Notes: generated by a model not told the origin, from the letters alone. 64,000 bases of DNA from Psychrobacter sp. Cmf 22.2 (GCF_001921745.1 NZ_MRYA01000001.1:62001-126000), one strand, 5' to 3'. Positions 9,193-18,879 are shown, counted from the stretch's first letter. Numbers and translations: made by a program.

Positions 9193-9340
9193 GCATCCTA
9201 CTATCAATAATCAAGATAAGAATAAGCTTATGAATAGACAGTATAAGCCAACTTAAATTATAATAAAAACAGATTAATAAGATATAAACTATCGAAATTT
9301 TAGGTTAATAGACTTAACTTAAATAATTGATGTAGGATGC
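9193..9340. promoter_or_regulatory. Divergent regulatory region with symmetric inverted repeat
   Basis: The 9-base sequence GTAGGATGC appears just before each start: on the plus strand at 9332-9340 and on the minus strand at 9201-9193. The match extends to ATTGAT(A)GTAGGATGC, with one inserted base in the minus copy. The two arms are about 8-10 bases from the starts of the LysR and transporter genes and include AGGA. The AT-rich interval between them should carry both promoters and the LysR operator. Confidence 0.55.
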
Positions 9341-9349
9341 TATTCAACC

Positions 9350-10291
9350 ATGAAAAAACCAATGCAGACGTTACCCAAGATTACTCTTAAACAATTGGCA
9401 GTATTTGTCAGTATTTATCAGACGGGTAGTACTAGCCTTGCCAGCGAAGCGCTGTATCTATCACAGTCGGCAGTCAGTAGTGCATTGACCGAGCTAGAGG
9501 CGCGCTTACAAATGCCTCTATTTGAGCGAGTAGGGCGTAGGCTTAATCGACATCCCAATGCCCACCCTGTTTATGTGCAAGCACAAGCAATCTTAGGTCA
9601 GTCATTAACGCTTGAGCAGTATCATAAGTATCAAGCAGGGCAGATTCACGTCGGTGCAAGTACGACTATTGGCAATTATGTATTGCCACCGCTGCTAGCT
9701 CAGCTGTATAAAGCGCTGCCAGAGGCCAATGTCGATATGTATATTGCTAACACCCAGGAGGTCGTCAACGAGGTTGAACAGTTAAATATTGATATTGCTT
9801 TAGTCGAAGGTATGCCGCGTCCGACAGACATAAAGGTCATTGAGCAGCGAGAATGGCGTACAGATACTCTAGTAATATTCGCTAAACACAATAGTAAATG
9901 GCTAACCCACTGGGCTAAGTATAGTGAAGACGAACATTGTTATAAGTTGACTATAGCGCAGTTAGCGAAGTTACCATTATTGGTACGTGAAGCAGGTTCG
10001 GGCACGCGGCAGATTATCGATGAACAATTACTTAAGCATCTGCCAGATGTCAAAGTCGTCATGGCGATTCAGCAGTCAGAGGCGATTAAAAATATGGTCA
10101 GTGCAGATATTGGGCTTGGCTGCCTATCGCAGCATGTGATTGAGGCAGAGTTGGCAGCGCAAAAGCTGGTACAAGTAAAGGTAGCAGGCATTGATCTGTC
10201 ACGGACATGGTGGTTGGTTTGGCACAAGGCTCGTCATCAAAGTCCAATCTGGCAGACCTTTATAGATATTATTCAAGCGCAAGGTAATTAG
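9350..10291 (+). CDS. LysR-type regulator next to a YeiH-like gene
   Basis: A 313-residue LysR-family transcription factor. Residues 12-72 form the winged helix-turn-helix (ITLKQLAVFVSIYQTGS, then SQSAVSSALTELEARL), followed by a linker helix and a periplasmic-binding-protein-like effector domain from about residue 95 (QIHVGASTTIGNYVLPPLL). Position and sequence style match YeiE, which in enterobacteria is reported to respond to sulfite and control yeiH-type genes; assignment here is by synteny and general similarity only. AGGA lies about 12 bases before ATG 9350, which is long spacing. Confidence 0.88.
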   Translation: MKKPMQTLPKITLKQLAVFVSIYQTGSTSLASEALYLSQSAVSSALTELEARLQMPLFERVGRRLNRHPNAHPVYVQAQAILGQSLTLEQYHKYQAGQIHVGASTTIGNYVLPPLLAQLYKALPEANVDMYIANTQEVVNEVEQLNIDIALVEGMPRPTDIKVIEQREWRTDTLVIFAKHNSKWLTHWAKYSEDEHCYKLTIAQLAKLPLLVREAGSGTRQIIDEQLLKHLPDVKVVMAIQQSEAIKNMVSADIGLGCLSQHVIEAELAAQKLVQVKVAGIDLSRTWWLVWHKARHQSPIWQTFIDIIQAQGN

Positions 10292-10308
10292 AGGTACAGT
10301 TTAAGCGT

Positions 10309-10347
10309 TAAAAAAGCGCACCTTAGACAAGTAGCTACAGTGCGCTT
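10309..10347 (-). terminator. Terminator of the first UspA-like gene
   Basis: On the minus strand, AAGCGCAC and GTGCGCTT pair around an 18-base loop and are followed by TTTTT. It lies between the convergent LysR and UspA-like genes. Confidence 0.7.
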
Positions 10348-10385
10348 CTCTCATTCATTAATAAGCAATATCTATATCAAATTTA

Positions 10386-10853
10386 TTAGCTACGTTTTGA
10401 TACTGGCTTATCAAGCCTGACGACTAAACTATCACAGGGTACGTTTGGTAAAATATTATCTGCGGTTGCACCGCTGAGCCATGCAGCAATACCATGGCGT
10501 TCATGACGACCGATGACCAGCAGATCAACATCGTTTTTATGGCAATAATTGACGATACCTTCACTGTTAGAAATGGCAGTCGTCACTTCAGAGTTTACCG
10601 CATTTAATTTGTTGCGCTCTAAAAACTGTGCTAGTTTTGCTCGCGCTTCTTGGCAGCGCTCATCATCGATCTCATCATATAAGCTTGAGGCAGGTACCAA
10701 TTCATAACCAAAGCCCACCATGGTATCTTTGACGATATGCAATACCGATAGCTTGGAGCCAGGACGATTATCAACGATGCGTTTGGCTTTTTGAGCCACT
10801 ATATCGGCATCGGCTAATAAGTCAGTGACTAGTAAAATATGTTGGTAACTCAT
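10386..10853 (-). CDS. UspA-like universal stress protein (copy 1)
   Basis: A 155-residue single-domain universal stress protein of the UspA fold, opening with YQHILLVTDLLADA and ending with LLVIGRHERHG ... SGATADNIL ... CDSLVVRL. The ATP-binding form G-x2-G-x9-G-S/T is not intact: the second glycine is Glu (GRHE), so it looks closer to the non-nucleotide-binding E. coli UspA than to MJ0577-type proteins. A strong ribosome site (AGGAG) precedes ATG 10853. It is the downstream member of a tandem pair with the gene at 11022-11483; 168 bp separate them. Confidence 0.92.
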   Translation of the reverse strand: MSYQHILLVTDLLADADIVAQKAKRIVDNRPGSKLSVLHIVKDTMVGFGYELVPASSLYDEIDDERCQEARAKLAQFLERNKLNAVNSEVTTAISNSEGIVNYCHKNDVDLLVIGRHERHGIAAWLSGATADNILPNVPCDSLVVRLDKPVSKRS

Positions 10854-11021
10854 GAGGGTCTCCTCGTAGCAAGTAGTCTTAACTATAGCACTACTGGTGA
10901 CTGCTGTTAAGTAGTAGATTGTGCTCTTTAAAGGCCTTACTTAAACCAATAATGCATACTATTTAACAGCATTTAATCAGCTACAACCTTTTAAACAAAT
11001 GACCATATGACTATGACAGTT

Positions 11022-11483
11022 TTACTCAAGCACTGGCTGATCAAGCTTGACCACCAAGCTATCACACGGAGCGTTAGGCAAGATGTTATCTGCCGTTGCC
11101 CCAACCAACCATGCAGCGATTCCGTGACGCTCATGACGTCCGATAATCAGCAAATCAACGTTTTTTTCATGACAATAATTGACGATACCTTTATCGTTAG
11201 AGATGGCAGCAGTCACCTCAGAGTTGACTGCCTGTAAGTTATTACGTTCAAGAAAGAGCGCCAGCTTGGTTCGCGCTTTTTGCCAGTGCTCACCATCGAC
11301 ATCACCTGACAGGCTGGACGCTGGTACCAGCTCATAGCCGAAACGTACCATGTCGTCTTCAACGATATGAAGTACTGATAATTTAGCTTCAGGAGAGCCT
11401 GCAAGGATACGTTTGGCTTTTTGGGCAACCATATCGGCATCAGATAGCAAGTCGGTAACCAATAAAACATGTTGGTAGCTCAT
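11022..11483 (-). CDS. UspA-like universal stress protein (copy 2)
   Basis: A 153-residue paralogue of the adjacent gene; the two align along their whole lengths, sharing blocks such as GYELVPASSL and GRHERHGIAAWL. The same glycine-to-glutamate change in the nucleotide motif is present. Its ribosome site is AGGAG before ATG 11483. The arrangement points to a local tandem duplication followed by divergence, mostly in the region of residues 25-75. No terminator is evident between the two, so read-through into copy 1 is possible. Confidence 0.92.
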   Translation of the reverse strand: MSYQHVLLVTDLLSDADMVAQKAKRILAGSPEAKLSVLHIVEDDMVRFGYELVPASSLSGDVDGEHWQKARTKLALFLERNNLQAVNSEVTAAISNDKGIVNYCHEKNVDLLIIGRHERHGIAAWLVGATADNILPNAPCDSLVVKLDQPVLE

Positions 11484-11785
11484 AATGTGCTCCTATTAAT
11501 GAATACCTTAATATTAGCAGTGCTGACCATCTTTGTTAAGGGTTAAAGCCATATTTTAATTGTGGTTATTGTTACGTCAGTAAGGGTTTAGCGTTCGTGG
11601 ACTTGACTTATCAATGCTAAAACCCCATCTATAAGCGCTAAGTCAATTTTTAAATAATTCGCTAATAACCCATGTTTGATCACTAAATTTTAAAAACATT
11701 TGGCACAATTTTGAGGCTAGACTCTCATATTTACCCAGCTCATTGGGGCGCTATCTACATTATATTATAAGCTATAAGGACAACT
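11484..11785. other. Divergent intergenic region of 302 bp
   Basis: It lies between the divergent UspA-like and M16C protease genes and should hold promoters for both. A distant inverted repeat TTGACTTA (11603-11610) / TAAGTCAA (11639-11646) is visible. No gene fits. Confidence 0.4.
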
Positions 11786-14700
11786 ATGACTGACACACCG
11801 TTTACTGCTGACTTAACGTTGCATCCAGCGTTTGAGCTGATTGAGCATCGCCATATTGAAGCACTATCAATGGATGTGCTGATCAGTCAACACATCAAAA
11901 CTGGCGCGATGCATTATCATTTAGCGCATCCAAGTGATGAAAATGCGTTTTTGGTGGGCTTTCGCACCCAGCCCATGGATTCAAAAGGTGAAGCGCATAT
12001 CTTAGAGCATGTGGCCTTGTGTGGTTCTGAGAAGTTCCCGGTACGTGATCCGTTCTTTTCAATGATTAAACGCTCATTAAATACGTTTATGAATGCGATG
12101 ACCGCTGCTGATTGGACAGCGTACCCCTATGCCACCCAAAATAAAAATGATTATTTTAACTTGCTTGCCGTCTATCTTGATGCGTCGTTTTTCCCAAATA
12201 TTCATCCGCTTGATTTTGCCCAAGAAGGTATTCGTGTTGAGCTCGACGAAAATGATAAGCCGCAGTTTAAGGGCATCGTCTTTAATGAGATGAAAGGCGC
12301 AATGAGCGGTGAGATTGATCAGTTATATCATACAGTCGCGCATCATTTGTTCCCAACGACGACGTATCATTACAATTCAGGTGGCGATCCTGCTGATATT
12401 CCAGACTTGACCCATCCTGAACTGGTTGAATTTCACCGCAGTCATTATCACCCGTCAAATAGCGTTATTATGAGCTTTGGTAATATTCCGGTGGCTGAGA
12501 CACAAGCGAAAATCCACGACGATGCCTTAGCTCAGTTTGAAGCAGGTAAAAAACACGTATCGCGCCCAGAGCAGCGTTTGTCTGCACCGATTAGCGCTGT
12601 CGATACTTATACCGCTGACGAGACTGGACCTGATCAGACCCATCATGTAGTAGCGTGGTTACTGCCATCGATTACCGATCCTAAGCAGCGTTTGGCTCTG
12701 CGCTTATTAGAAGGCGTGTTGGTTGAGCACTCAGGTTCGCCATTACGTGCGTATCTTGACAGTCATCCACTGGGCAAGGCACCAAGTCCATTATTGGGGC
12801 TTGATGACAGTCATTACGAGATGGTTTTTTATACCGGTCTACGTGGTTCAAACCCCGAGCATGCCGAAGCGGTAGAGCAAGGTATTATTGATTTGCTGAC
12901 TGAAGTTGCAAGTAAACCAATCGATGATGAAACCATTGAAACTATCTTGCACCAAATCGAGATCGATCAGCGCCATATCGGTGGTGATAGCATTCCTTAT
13001 GGTCTAAATTTGATGTTAGAAGGCTTTAGTACCGCCATTCACGATGGCAATCCTATTGATGTCTGGGAGGTCGATGAGCATTTACAGTGGCTACGTGAAC
13101 AAGTAAAAGATAAGCAGTGGCTGCCTAATTTAATTAAACAGCATTTACTCGATAATCAGCATCGTGTCCGCGTCACACTAACGCCAGATAGTGAAAAATC
13201 AGCCCGTTTGGCAGCAGCTGAACAGACTCGTCTTGATACCATCGCCATGGATTTGACGGCTGATGATAAAGATATTTTGCATAAACAGGCATTGGATTTA
13301 GCAGCGCGTCAAACTGCACCCGATGATGTCAGCCTTTTGCCAAAAGTTGGCCTAGAAGACGTACCAGCGGATATCAGTTTTAAGCAAGGCACACAAAAGC
13401 CTGTGCGTTTAAGCGGGCAAGACAGCACCTTGTTTGAGTATGAAGCAGGTACCAATGGCTTATATTATTATCAAGTCATTGTGCCGTTGACTGATGCGAT
13501 CGGTGAGCATAACCATGATGAGCTACCCGTCAATGAAGTGATTAATCATCCACTGCTGCCTATTTACCTAAGTTTGCTATCTGAGCTGGGTACTGACTCC
13601 TTGAGTGCGCATGAGCTGCAAGCTAAGCAAGCTGCGCATTCGTCAGGCGTGACGGCGCGTATTAGTCAACGTACCAGTATTGATGATAGCCAATCTATCA
13701 GTAGCTATTTTGTCGTAGCAACGCGTGCGCTCAACCGTAAGCCTGAAGCGATTGAGCTGCTAAAAGAAGTTATGGAACATAGCGTCTTTACCGAGCATGA
13801 CCGTATCAAAGAGATATTACAGCAGCGTCAAGCCAGCTGGCAATCGAACCTTGCAGGATCGGGCCACGCTTATGCCATGCAAACGGCCAGTCGTGGTATG
13901 AGTCGCCAAGCGCAGCTAGAATATGTACGCAGTGGTCTGCCCGCCCTCAATGCGCTTAAAGCATTTTTGACGCAAGCAAGTACGGATGAGGCGCAGTGGG
14001 ACAAGTTGGCAAACAGCTTGATGGACTTACATCAGCGTTTGATCAGTTTGCCCAAGCACGCCGTTCTCATTTGTGAAGCGGAGCAAACCGAACGTTTAAG
14101 CAACTTGATTGTTGATAGCTGGAAAGACAGCAGTGCCCAAAAGCTGGCTGAAAAGTTGAAAGATTCTGATGCTGGTATTGAAGATAATATCCCAAGCGAG
14201 TTTGCAGACTTGCAACTTGATCCGGCATTAAACGGCGAACAAGACGCGGTGAAAACCATAGAAAGTGGTACTACTGCCGATGTTGAAGATTTAGCATGGC
14301 TTGTACCGACCAACGTCTATCATAATGCTAGCGTTTATACCGCTCCGGCCGCTGACCATCCAGATACGGCAGCGCTTATGGTATTAGCACCTTACTTACG
14401 CAATGGTTACTTGCATGGCGCTATTCGCGAGCGCGGCGGTGCTTATGGCGGCGGAGCTGGTTACGATGCCAATGCTTGCGCATTTAAGTTCTTTAGCTAT
14501 CGTGATCCGCATTGTGCCGAAACCTTTGCGCACTTTGACGCCAGTATTGAATGGTTGTTAAGTGAGCCGCAAACGGATGAGCAGCTAGAAGAAGCTATCC
14601 TAGGAATTATATCAGGTATGGATAAGCCAGGTTCTCCAGCAGGCGAAGCAATTAAAGCCTGTTTTGCTGATCTCCACCAGCGTAGTGCAGACTGGCAACG

Positions 14701-14863
14701 TAAGATGCGTGCCGCTATTTTGGCAGTGACGGTCGAAGACTTACAGCGCGTGGCCAGGCAGTACTTGCAAGGACAACAGCATGTACGTGCGGTACTCGCG
14801 CCCTATGATAAAGAAGACAGTATCAAAGATCTAGGCTTTAAAGTTTGTAAAATCAAAAGCTAG
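11786..14863 (+). CDS. PreP-like M16C metalloprotease
   Basis: A 1025-residue zinc peptidase of the insulinase superfamily, subfamily M16C, related to mitochondrial presequence protease and bacterial homologues that degrade free peptides inside the cell. The inverted zinc motif HILEH is at residues 71-75 (His71, Glu74 catalytic, His75), and the third ligand is probably Glu168 in NEMKGAMSG. Four M16 repeats are expected from the length, with the M16C-associated linker in the middle and RERGGAYGGGAGYD in the C-terminal half, which contributes to the substrate chamber. There is no signal peptide, so the protein should be cytosolic. AAGGA precedes ATG 11786. It appears monocistronic, with a strong terminator after the stop. 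Confidence 0.93.
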   Translation: MTDTPFTADLTLHPAFELIEHRHIEALSMDVLISQHIKTGAMHYHLAHPSDENAFLVGFRTQPMDSKGEAHILEHVALCGSEKFPVRDPFFSMIKRSLNTFMNAMTAADWTAYPYATQNKNDYFNLLAVYLDASFFPNIHPLDFAQEGIRVELDENDKPQFKGIVFNEMKGAMSGEIDQLYHTVAHHLFPTTTYHYNSGGDPADIPDLTHPELVEFHRSHYHPSNSVIMSFGNIPVAETQAKIHDDALAQFEAGKKHVSRPEQRLSAPISAVDTYTADETGPDQTHHVVAWLLPSITDPKQRLALRLLEGVLVEHSGSPLRAYLDSHPLGKAPSPLLGLDDSHYEMVFYTGLRGSNPEHAEAVEQGIIDLLTEVASKPIDDETIETILHQIEIDQRHIGGDSIPYGLNLMLEGFSTAIHDGNPIDVWEVDEHLQWLREQVKDKQWLPNLIKQHLLDNQHRVRVTLTPDSEKSARLAAAEQTRLDTIAMDLTADDKDILHKQALDLAARQTAPDDVSLLPKVGLEDVPADISFKQGTQKPVRLSGQDSTLFEYEAGTNGLYYYQVIVPLTDAIGEHNHDELPVNEVINHPLLPIYLSLLSELGTDSLSAHELQAKQAAHSSGVTARISQRTSIDDSQSISSYFVVATRALNRKPEAIELLKEVMEHSVFTEHDRIKEILQQRQASWQSNLAGSGHAYAMQTASRGMSRQAQLEYVRSGLPALNALKAFLTQASTDEAQWDKLANSLMDLHQRLISLPKHAVLICEAEQTERLSNLIVDSWKDSSAQKLAEKLKDSDAGIEDNIPSEFADLQLDPALNGEQDAVKTIESGTTADVEDLAWLVPTNVYHNASVYTAPAADHPDTAALMVLAPYLRNGYLHGAIRERGGAYGGGAGYDANACAFKFFSYRDPHCAETFAHFDASIEWLLSEPQTDEQLEEAILGIISGMDKPGSPAGEAIKACFADLHQRSADWQRKMRAAILAVTVEDLQRVARQYLQGQQHVRAVLAPYDKEDSIKDLGFKVCKIKS

Positions 14864-14907
14864 AGCAGTAGAGGCTATGAGGTAGTAAAAGACAGTAAAT
14901 AGCATAC

Positions 14908-14937
14908 AAAAAGCCAAGCGTAATGCTTGGCTTTTTG
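14908..14937. terminator. Bidirectional terminator
   Basis: AAAAAGCCAAGC / GCTTGGCTTTTT form a perfect 12-base stem with a five-base loop between the convergent protease and Nudix genes. Confidence 0.92.
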
Positions 14938-14953
14938 TTATTTTGCGTCCAAT

Positions 14954-15517
14954 TCAATAGCGCTTGATACTTTGATCCTTACCGATAAGGTCTTGATGAA
15001 TAGGAAAGTCAGACAAATCATCGAACTGCTTACGATCTGCAAAATAGCTGGTCAATGTACGGCGTACTGCCTCAAAAGCAATATTGTCCCATGGAATGTC
15101 TTCTTCATTAAACAAAGCACAGTCCAAGCTTTCAGAACCAATGCCGTAAGCGCCATCCTTTAAATCAGTCAAATAAATACTGTAGATTTGGCCAATATCC
15201 GGAATGTCATAAATACAGTACAAATGAGGATTAAGGACAACAGCGTCGGCTTCTTCAAAGCTTTCTCGTGCGGCACCCTCAGCCATGGTTTCACCATTTT
15301 CCATAAAACCTGCTGGTATGGTCCATAAGCCATATTGAGGCTCGATAGCACGGCGACATAGCAGTACTCTGTCTTTGTGTACTACCAAAGAGCCACAAAT
15401 TACCTTTGGGTTTTCGTAGTGAATGTAGCCACAGTTTGGGCATACCAGACGCGGTACATTATCAGTAGCTGGTATCTTGCGTTCTGCTTCATGACCACAT
15501 GCTAGACAATAGCGCAT
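14954..15517 (-). CDS. Nudix hydrolase with N-terminal zinc ribbon
   Basis: A 187-residue protein. An N-terminal zinc ribbon uses CxxC pairs at Cys4/Cys7 and Cys26/Cys29, followed by YIHYENPK, a feature shared with NudC-type NADH pyrophosphatases and related Nudix proteins. The Nudix box GFMENGETMAEGAARESFEE has all catalytic glutamates; the usual late glycine is replaced by Asp. It is much shorter than NudC and lacks that enzyme's SQPWPFPxS motif, so the substrate is uncertain (ADP-ribose, NADH or another nucleotide diphosphate). It is alone on its strand between convergent and unrelated neighbours. Confidence 0.88.
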   Translation of the reverse strand: MRYCLACGHEAERKIPATDNVPRLVCPNCGYIHYENPKVICGSLVVHKDRVLLCRRAIEPQYGLWTIPAGFMENGETMAEGAARESFEEADAVVLNPHLYCIYDIPDIGQIYSIYLTDLKDGAYGIGSESLDCALFNEEDIPWDNIAFEAVRRTLTSYFADRKQFDDLSDFPIHQDLIGKDQSIKRY

Positions 15518-15904
15518 ATCAACTGCCTTATTTTGATGAAATAAAAAAGTGGTAAAAGTTGCTGATTTTTAGGATATTTTTATCGACATAGTGCTTGTAG
15601 CTTTTATAAGTATAGCCAAAGGGTATGACTTTAGGTCTAAACACTATTTTAAGCTTAAACGTTGCCTTAAGTACGTTGTTTTAAGATAGCATAAAATAAG
15701 GCTATGCTGAATAATGGTAACATGAACACGTCATTTATCCGCAATAGAGCAAACATGACTCAGATATTACGTTAGTTATTTACCCATATAAGAGATGACT
15801 GGCTTGATAAAGAATAGCCAGTCACGTAAAAGTGGGGTAGTGATGAGCAGACTGCGCTAATCTAAGCTACAAAGAACGATATGGCTTAGCATGACCTAGC
15901 AACA
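15518..15904. other. Intergenic region with one hairpin
   Basis: This 387-bp AT-rich stretch holds the upstream region of the Nudix gene and the tail of the HPP gene. A 9-bp hairpin TGACTGGCT / AGCCAGTCA (15796-15823) lies about 80 bp after the HPP stop without a T-run. No gene was seen. Confidence 0.45.
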
Positions 15905-16420
15905 CTACCAATATCTTGGATAATGTCTGCCTCTACCGATGTTGTTATAAATGAGGGCAACGACAACCAAGGCGAGCGCGCCTACCAGTGTTGGGGTAAC
16001 CAAAAAATGCCATTTGACACCGCCAAGCATGACAATTAGTGGATTTGAGCCTGCAGGCGGATGCGGTACCCGAAACAATAGCATAAGTGCAATGGCAGTA
16101 CCGACAGCGAGTGCCAAGCTCCACCACTCAATACCAAATATCGTCATAAATGATAGACCCGTAAAAGTGGTGATAAAATGACCACCAACAATATTTCTTG
16201 GCTGAGCGAATGGGCTTTCTGGATAAGCAAAAATAAGCAAACAGCTGGCACCAAATGAGCCCAAAATCATAGCAACATTTTGCCAATTGCCAATCAATGC
16301 CAAGGCGGCGGTTGCTAATGTACCGCCAAGCCAAGCCAGTCCAATGATAACTAAGGGCAGTCTTTGCGGGCAATCATCAATTCTGCCTTGCATTTTATTC
16401 AACGAAAAAATCTTATTCAC
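15905..16420 (-). CDS. HPP-family membrane protein
   Basis: A 171-residue integral membrane protein with four or five helices and the family signature HPPAGSNP (about residues 118-125), preceded by ALMLLFRVP. HPP proteins are transporters; in cyanobacteria and plastids a member was reported as a nitrite transporter, but the bacterial substrate is generally unknown. The start is GTG 16420 with TAGGAAG upstream; ATG 16393 is the next candidate. It diverges from the NudL-like gene across a 131-bp promoter region. Confidence 0.88.
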   Translation of the reverse strand: MNKIFSLNKMQGRIDDCPQRLPLVIIGLAWLGGTLATAALALIGNWQNVAMILGSFGASCLLIFAYPESPFAQPRNIVGGHFITTFTGLSFMTIFGIEWWSLALAVGTAIALMLLFRVPHPPAGSNPLIVMLGGVKWHFLVTPTLVGALALVVVALIYNNIGRGRHYPRYW

Positions 16421-16551
16421 TAGCGCTTCCTAAATACTATACTGATAAATTTAGTGACTTGATTTACGATAAGTCTTCTTCTTTTTGAGATTTTTTATAG
16501 AAAACCTGACTGATTGATACTTAACCATGATAAAGATATAGGCCGATTATA

Positions 16552-17289
16552 ATGTTAATACCTTCGCAGTCTGCACAATTCGATAAACTGTCAGTCGCTG
16601 TCCCCACGTTTATTCGTCATCCTACGCTCAGAACATTGGCTGAGCGAGTACAGCATGAGACTTTAAATGCTGTCACCAGTCCAGCGGTATATCATTCTTA
16701 CAATACCTCCCGCAGTGCTCGTATTTTGGACAGTCTATACCAAACGCCAATCGCCGATGCGTCGATATTGGTGGCCATTACTCATGAGCGCCATCCTAAG
16801 CTATTACTGACACGTCGCGCCGCCCATATGAATAGTCATGCAGGGGAGGTCTCCTGTGCTGGTGGTAAGTATGAAGTAGGTGACGGCAACAATGTTGTCA
16901 CAGCCTTACGTGAAGCTTGCGAGGAGACGGCGTTACCACCAAATAAAGTGCAGCTACTGGGTCAATTACCTATTCAAACCTCTAAAAGCGGCATGAGTGT
17001 GCGTCCAATCGTGGCGCTCATTACTCCAGGTTTAGTATTGGTGCCTGAGATGGGAGAGATATCACGCATCTTTTGGGCAGATTTTGAAACCTTGCTTACT
17101 CAGCCAACTGTAGAATATGCAGTAGAGTATGCGATGCAAGATCAAGTTGCGACGATGCTTACGCCCAGCTGGCAAGTAGATGGTGAGACAGTATGGGGGC
17201 TAACAGGACGCGTCATCGCAAGTCTACTAGAAACTGGGTTTGATCGGCAGCTTGAATGGTATTACCGTATACAAGACAGCAGACTATAA
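16552..17289 (+). CDS. NudL/PCD1-type CoA pyrophosphatase (Nudix)
   Basis: A 245-residue Nudix hydrolase predicted to cleave coenzyme A or acyl-CoA into phosphopantetheine and 3',5'-ADP. The CoA-pyrophosphatase signature LLTRRAAHMNSHAGEV (about residues 84-99) precedes the Nudix box, in which GGKYEVGD and ALREACEET supply the metal-binding residues. The spacing and the SHAGEVSCAGG element are typical of the UPF0035/NudL group rather than of MutT. The family normally has 190-210 residues; the extra length is mainly at the N-terminus. It seems monocistronic. Confidence 0.88.
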   Translation: MLIPSQSAQFDKLSVAVPTFIRHPTLRTLAERVQHETLNAVTSPAVYHSYNTSRSARILDSLYQTPIADASILVAITHERHPKLLLTRRAAHMNSHAGEVSCAGGKYEVGDGNNVVTALREACEETALPPNKVQLLGQLPIQTSKSGMSVRPIVALITPGLVLVPEMGEISRIFWADFETLLTQPTVEYAVEYAMQDQVATMLTPSWQVDGETVWGLTGRVIASLLETGFDRQLEWYYRIQDSRL

Positions 17290-17523
17290 AAGTTGTCAGC
17301 TTATAAGCGCTTACGTATATTTATCTAATAAAAAAGCATTACTTAGGTTTTTTGTGGATTTATTATAGTTACTGTTCGCCTTGTTGATAATGTTTTTAGA
17401 TATTCTATTTACTACTAATAATATTCGCGACCTATAATCGATATTAAATAAAGTGGTTACAAGGCTCCATGATGCGTGATTGGTACAAATTTTACTTATT
17501 TGTTGTTTGTCAGCTGGCACTTT

Positions 17524-18879
17524 TTATTGATAATAATCATCGTTTTTCTTTAGCCACCAGTTCATATTATCCTGACGCTTAGCGCGAAACTGCTCAAGCT
17601 TGTCAGCAATGCTACTATTGTGCTGGCGGGCTGTATCAAGCGCAAACAAAATAGGTACTGAGGACAACACCCCGAAACGTATCTTTGATTTGGGCAGATC
17701 TAGTCCATCGCCGATATCATCACCGACTAAGGTGCGTGTCACACTGGCATTCACCATCTCAACGAAGCGTCCACGTCGATTGTCCTCGCCCATTAACTGA
17801 CGTGGCAAGTCGTGCAAAGCTTTGGCAAGTGGCCGACCCATCTTAAAGTCAAGCTGTTGAATAGATAAATAGGTATACAGCCACTCCCAGCACGCAGATT
17901 CATCCTTCGGTAAGCGCTGTAAGTCAACGCCCATCCAATAACTGGCAAGATTCCACAGATGCAAGATACCTTCGGCTTCTTCTTTGCTAATACGTGCTCC
18001 CAATAACTGCAGTCCGCGCATAATCAATAACGAAAATTGCAAATGGGTAGCGATCATGTCTGTCTGATTGATGGGAATGCCCCAATAGGCCGTATTCCAA
18101 GTACCATCCGGATTATGATGCTGATCGGCATTTGGTATAACACCTTTGGCCGCGTTGCCTTTGCCTTTGAGTAAGTTTTGCCGTACCAAGGTATGAATTT
18201 GGCGGACGTTGATAGACTGTCGCCAGCCCTCAGATCCAATCGCCAAGACATGATCAATAGGCTTGCGGTTATTGCGCGCGCTAGAATCTAGTTGCGGATG
18301 TTCAGATACAGCCAGTATATAAGCATAGGTACGCATTAAGCGTGGCAATGCATCGTGCATCAAAGCGCCAGTCTGGATGAGCGGTAAGGAGAGAGCAGGG
18401 ATACTATAGCCTGCCATGAGCGCAACATTACGCAGTAGCCAGATGAGCATTAGCGGATAACGGCGATAGGCGACTGCCCCAATCTGTGCAAGCTTGGGAT
18501 CAAACCAATCAGGATGGCTACTAAATTGCTCGGTTAACAAGCTAAATGAAGGGTTGGTTGCAAGATTGACGTTTGGCTGGTCATCGATGATGAGTTTTTG
18601 TAAGGGTTTTGCAAAACGCACACCGTCAGTTGCTAAGGCATCTGCTAGTGGGTCCCCAATGTCGTAGCCAGCCACCATCTCATCTAACAATGATTGTGAG
18701 ACAGTAAAGTCTTTAGGTAGCAGGTAACGTCTGATACGGCGCAGAACTTGTAAATCACTATGATCTGTAATCGCAGTAGTACGCCCATGACGTTGATAGC
18801 TCTGTACAGATGCTTTGTCTGATACTAGCGGATCACTAAGCGTAGCAGAGTCATTAACAAAGGAGTTTTTGGGTTTCAT
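17524..18879 (-). CDS. MpaB/Lcp-like oxygenase domain protein (DUF2236)
   Basis: A 451-residue protein resembling the ER-bound oxygenase MpaB / rubber oxygenase Lcp catalytic domain (formerly DUF2236). The relevant blocks are GWRQSINVRQIHTLVR (about 215-230), in which Arg and His residues are conserved, and WGIPINQTDMIATHLQFS (about 265-282). Members bind heme b and some cleave C=C bonds, but most bacterial copies are uncharacterised. There is no Tat or Sec signal at the N-terminus, unlike secreted Lcp. It lies upstream of nhaA on the same strand, separated by 78 bp with no clear terminator. Confidence 0.78.
   Translation of the reverse strand: MKPKNSFVNDSATLSDPLVSDKASVQSYQRHGRTTAITDHSDLQVLRRIRRYLLPKDFTVSQSLLDEMVAGYDIGDPLADALATDGVRFAKPLQKLIIDDQPNVNLATNPSFSLLTEQFSSHPDWFDPKLAQIGAVAYRRYPLMLIWLLRNVALMAGYSIPALSLPLIQTGALMHDALPRLMRTYAYILAVSEHPQLDSSARNNRKPIDHVLAIGSEGWRQSINVRQIHTLVRQNLLKGKGNAAKGVIPNADQHHNPDGTWNTAYWGIPINQTDMIATHLQFSLLIMRGLQLLGARISKEEAEGILHLWNLASYWMGVDLQRLPKDESACWEWLYTYLSIQQLDFKMGRPLAKALHDLPRQLMGEDNRRGRFVEMVNASVTRTLVGDDIGDGLDLPKSKIRFGVLSSVPILFALDTARQHNSSIADKLEQFRAKRQDNMNWWLKKNDDYYQ

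Noticed and set aside
11583..11646. Inverted repeat TTGACTTA / TAAGTCAA upstream of the M16C protease
   Set aside because: Arms are only 8 bp and far apart, so chance is plausible in AT-rich DNA; noted in the region entry only.
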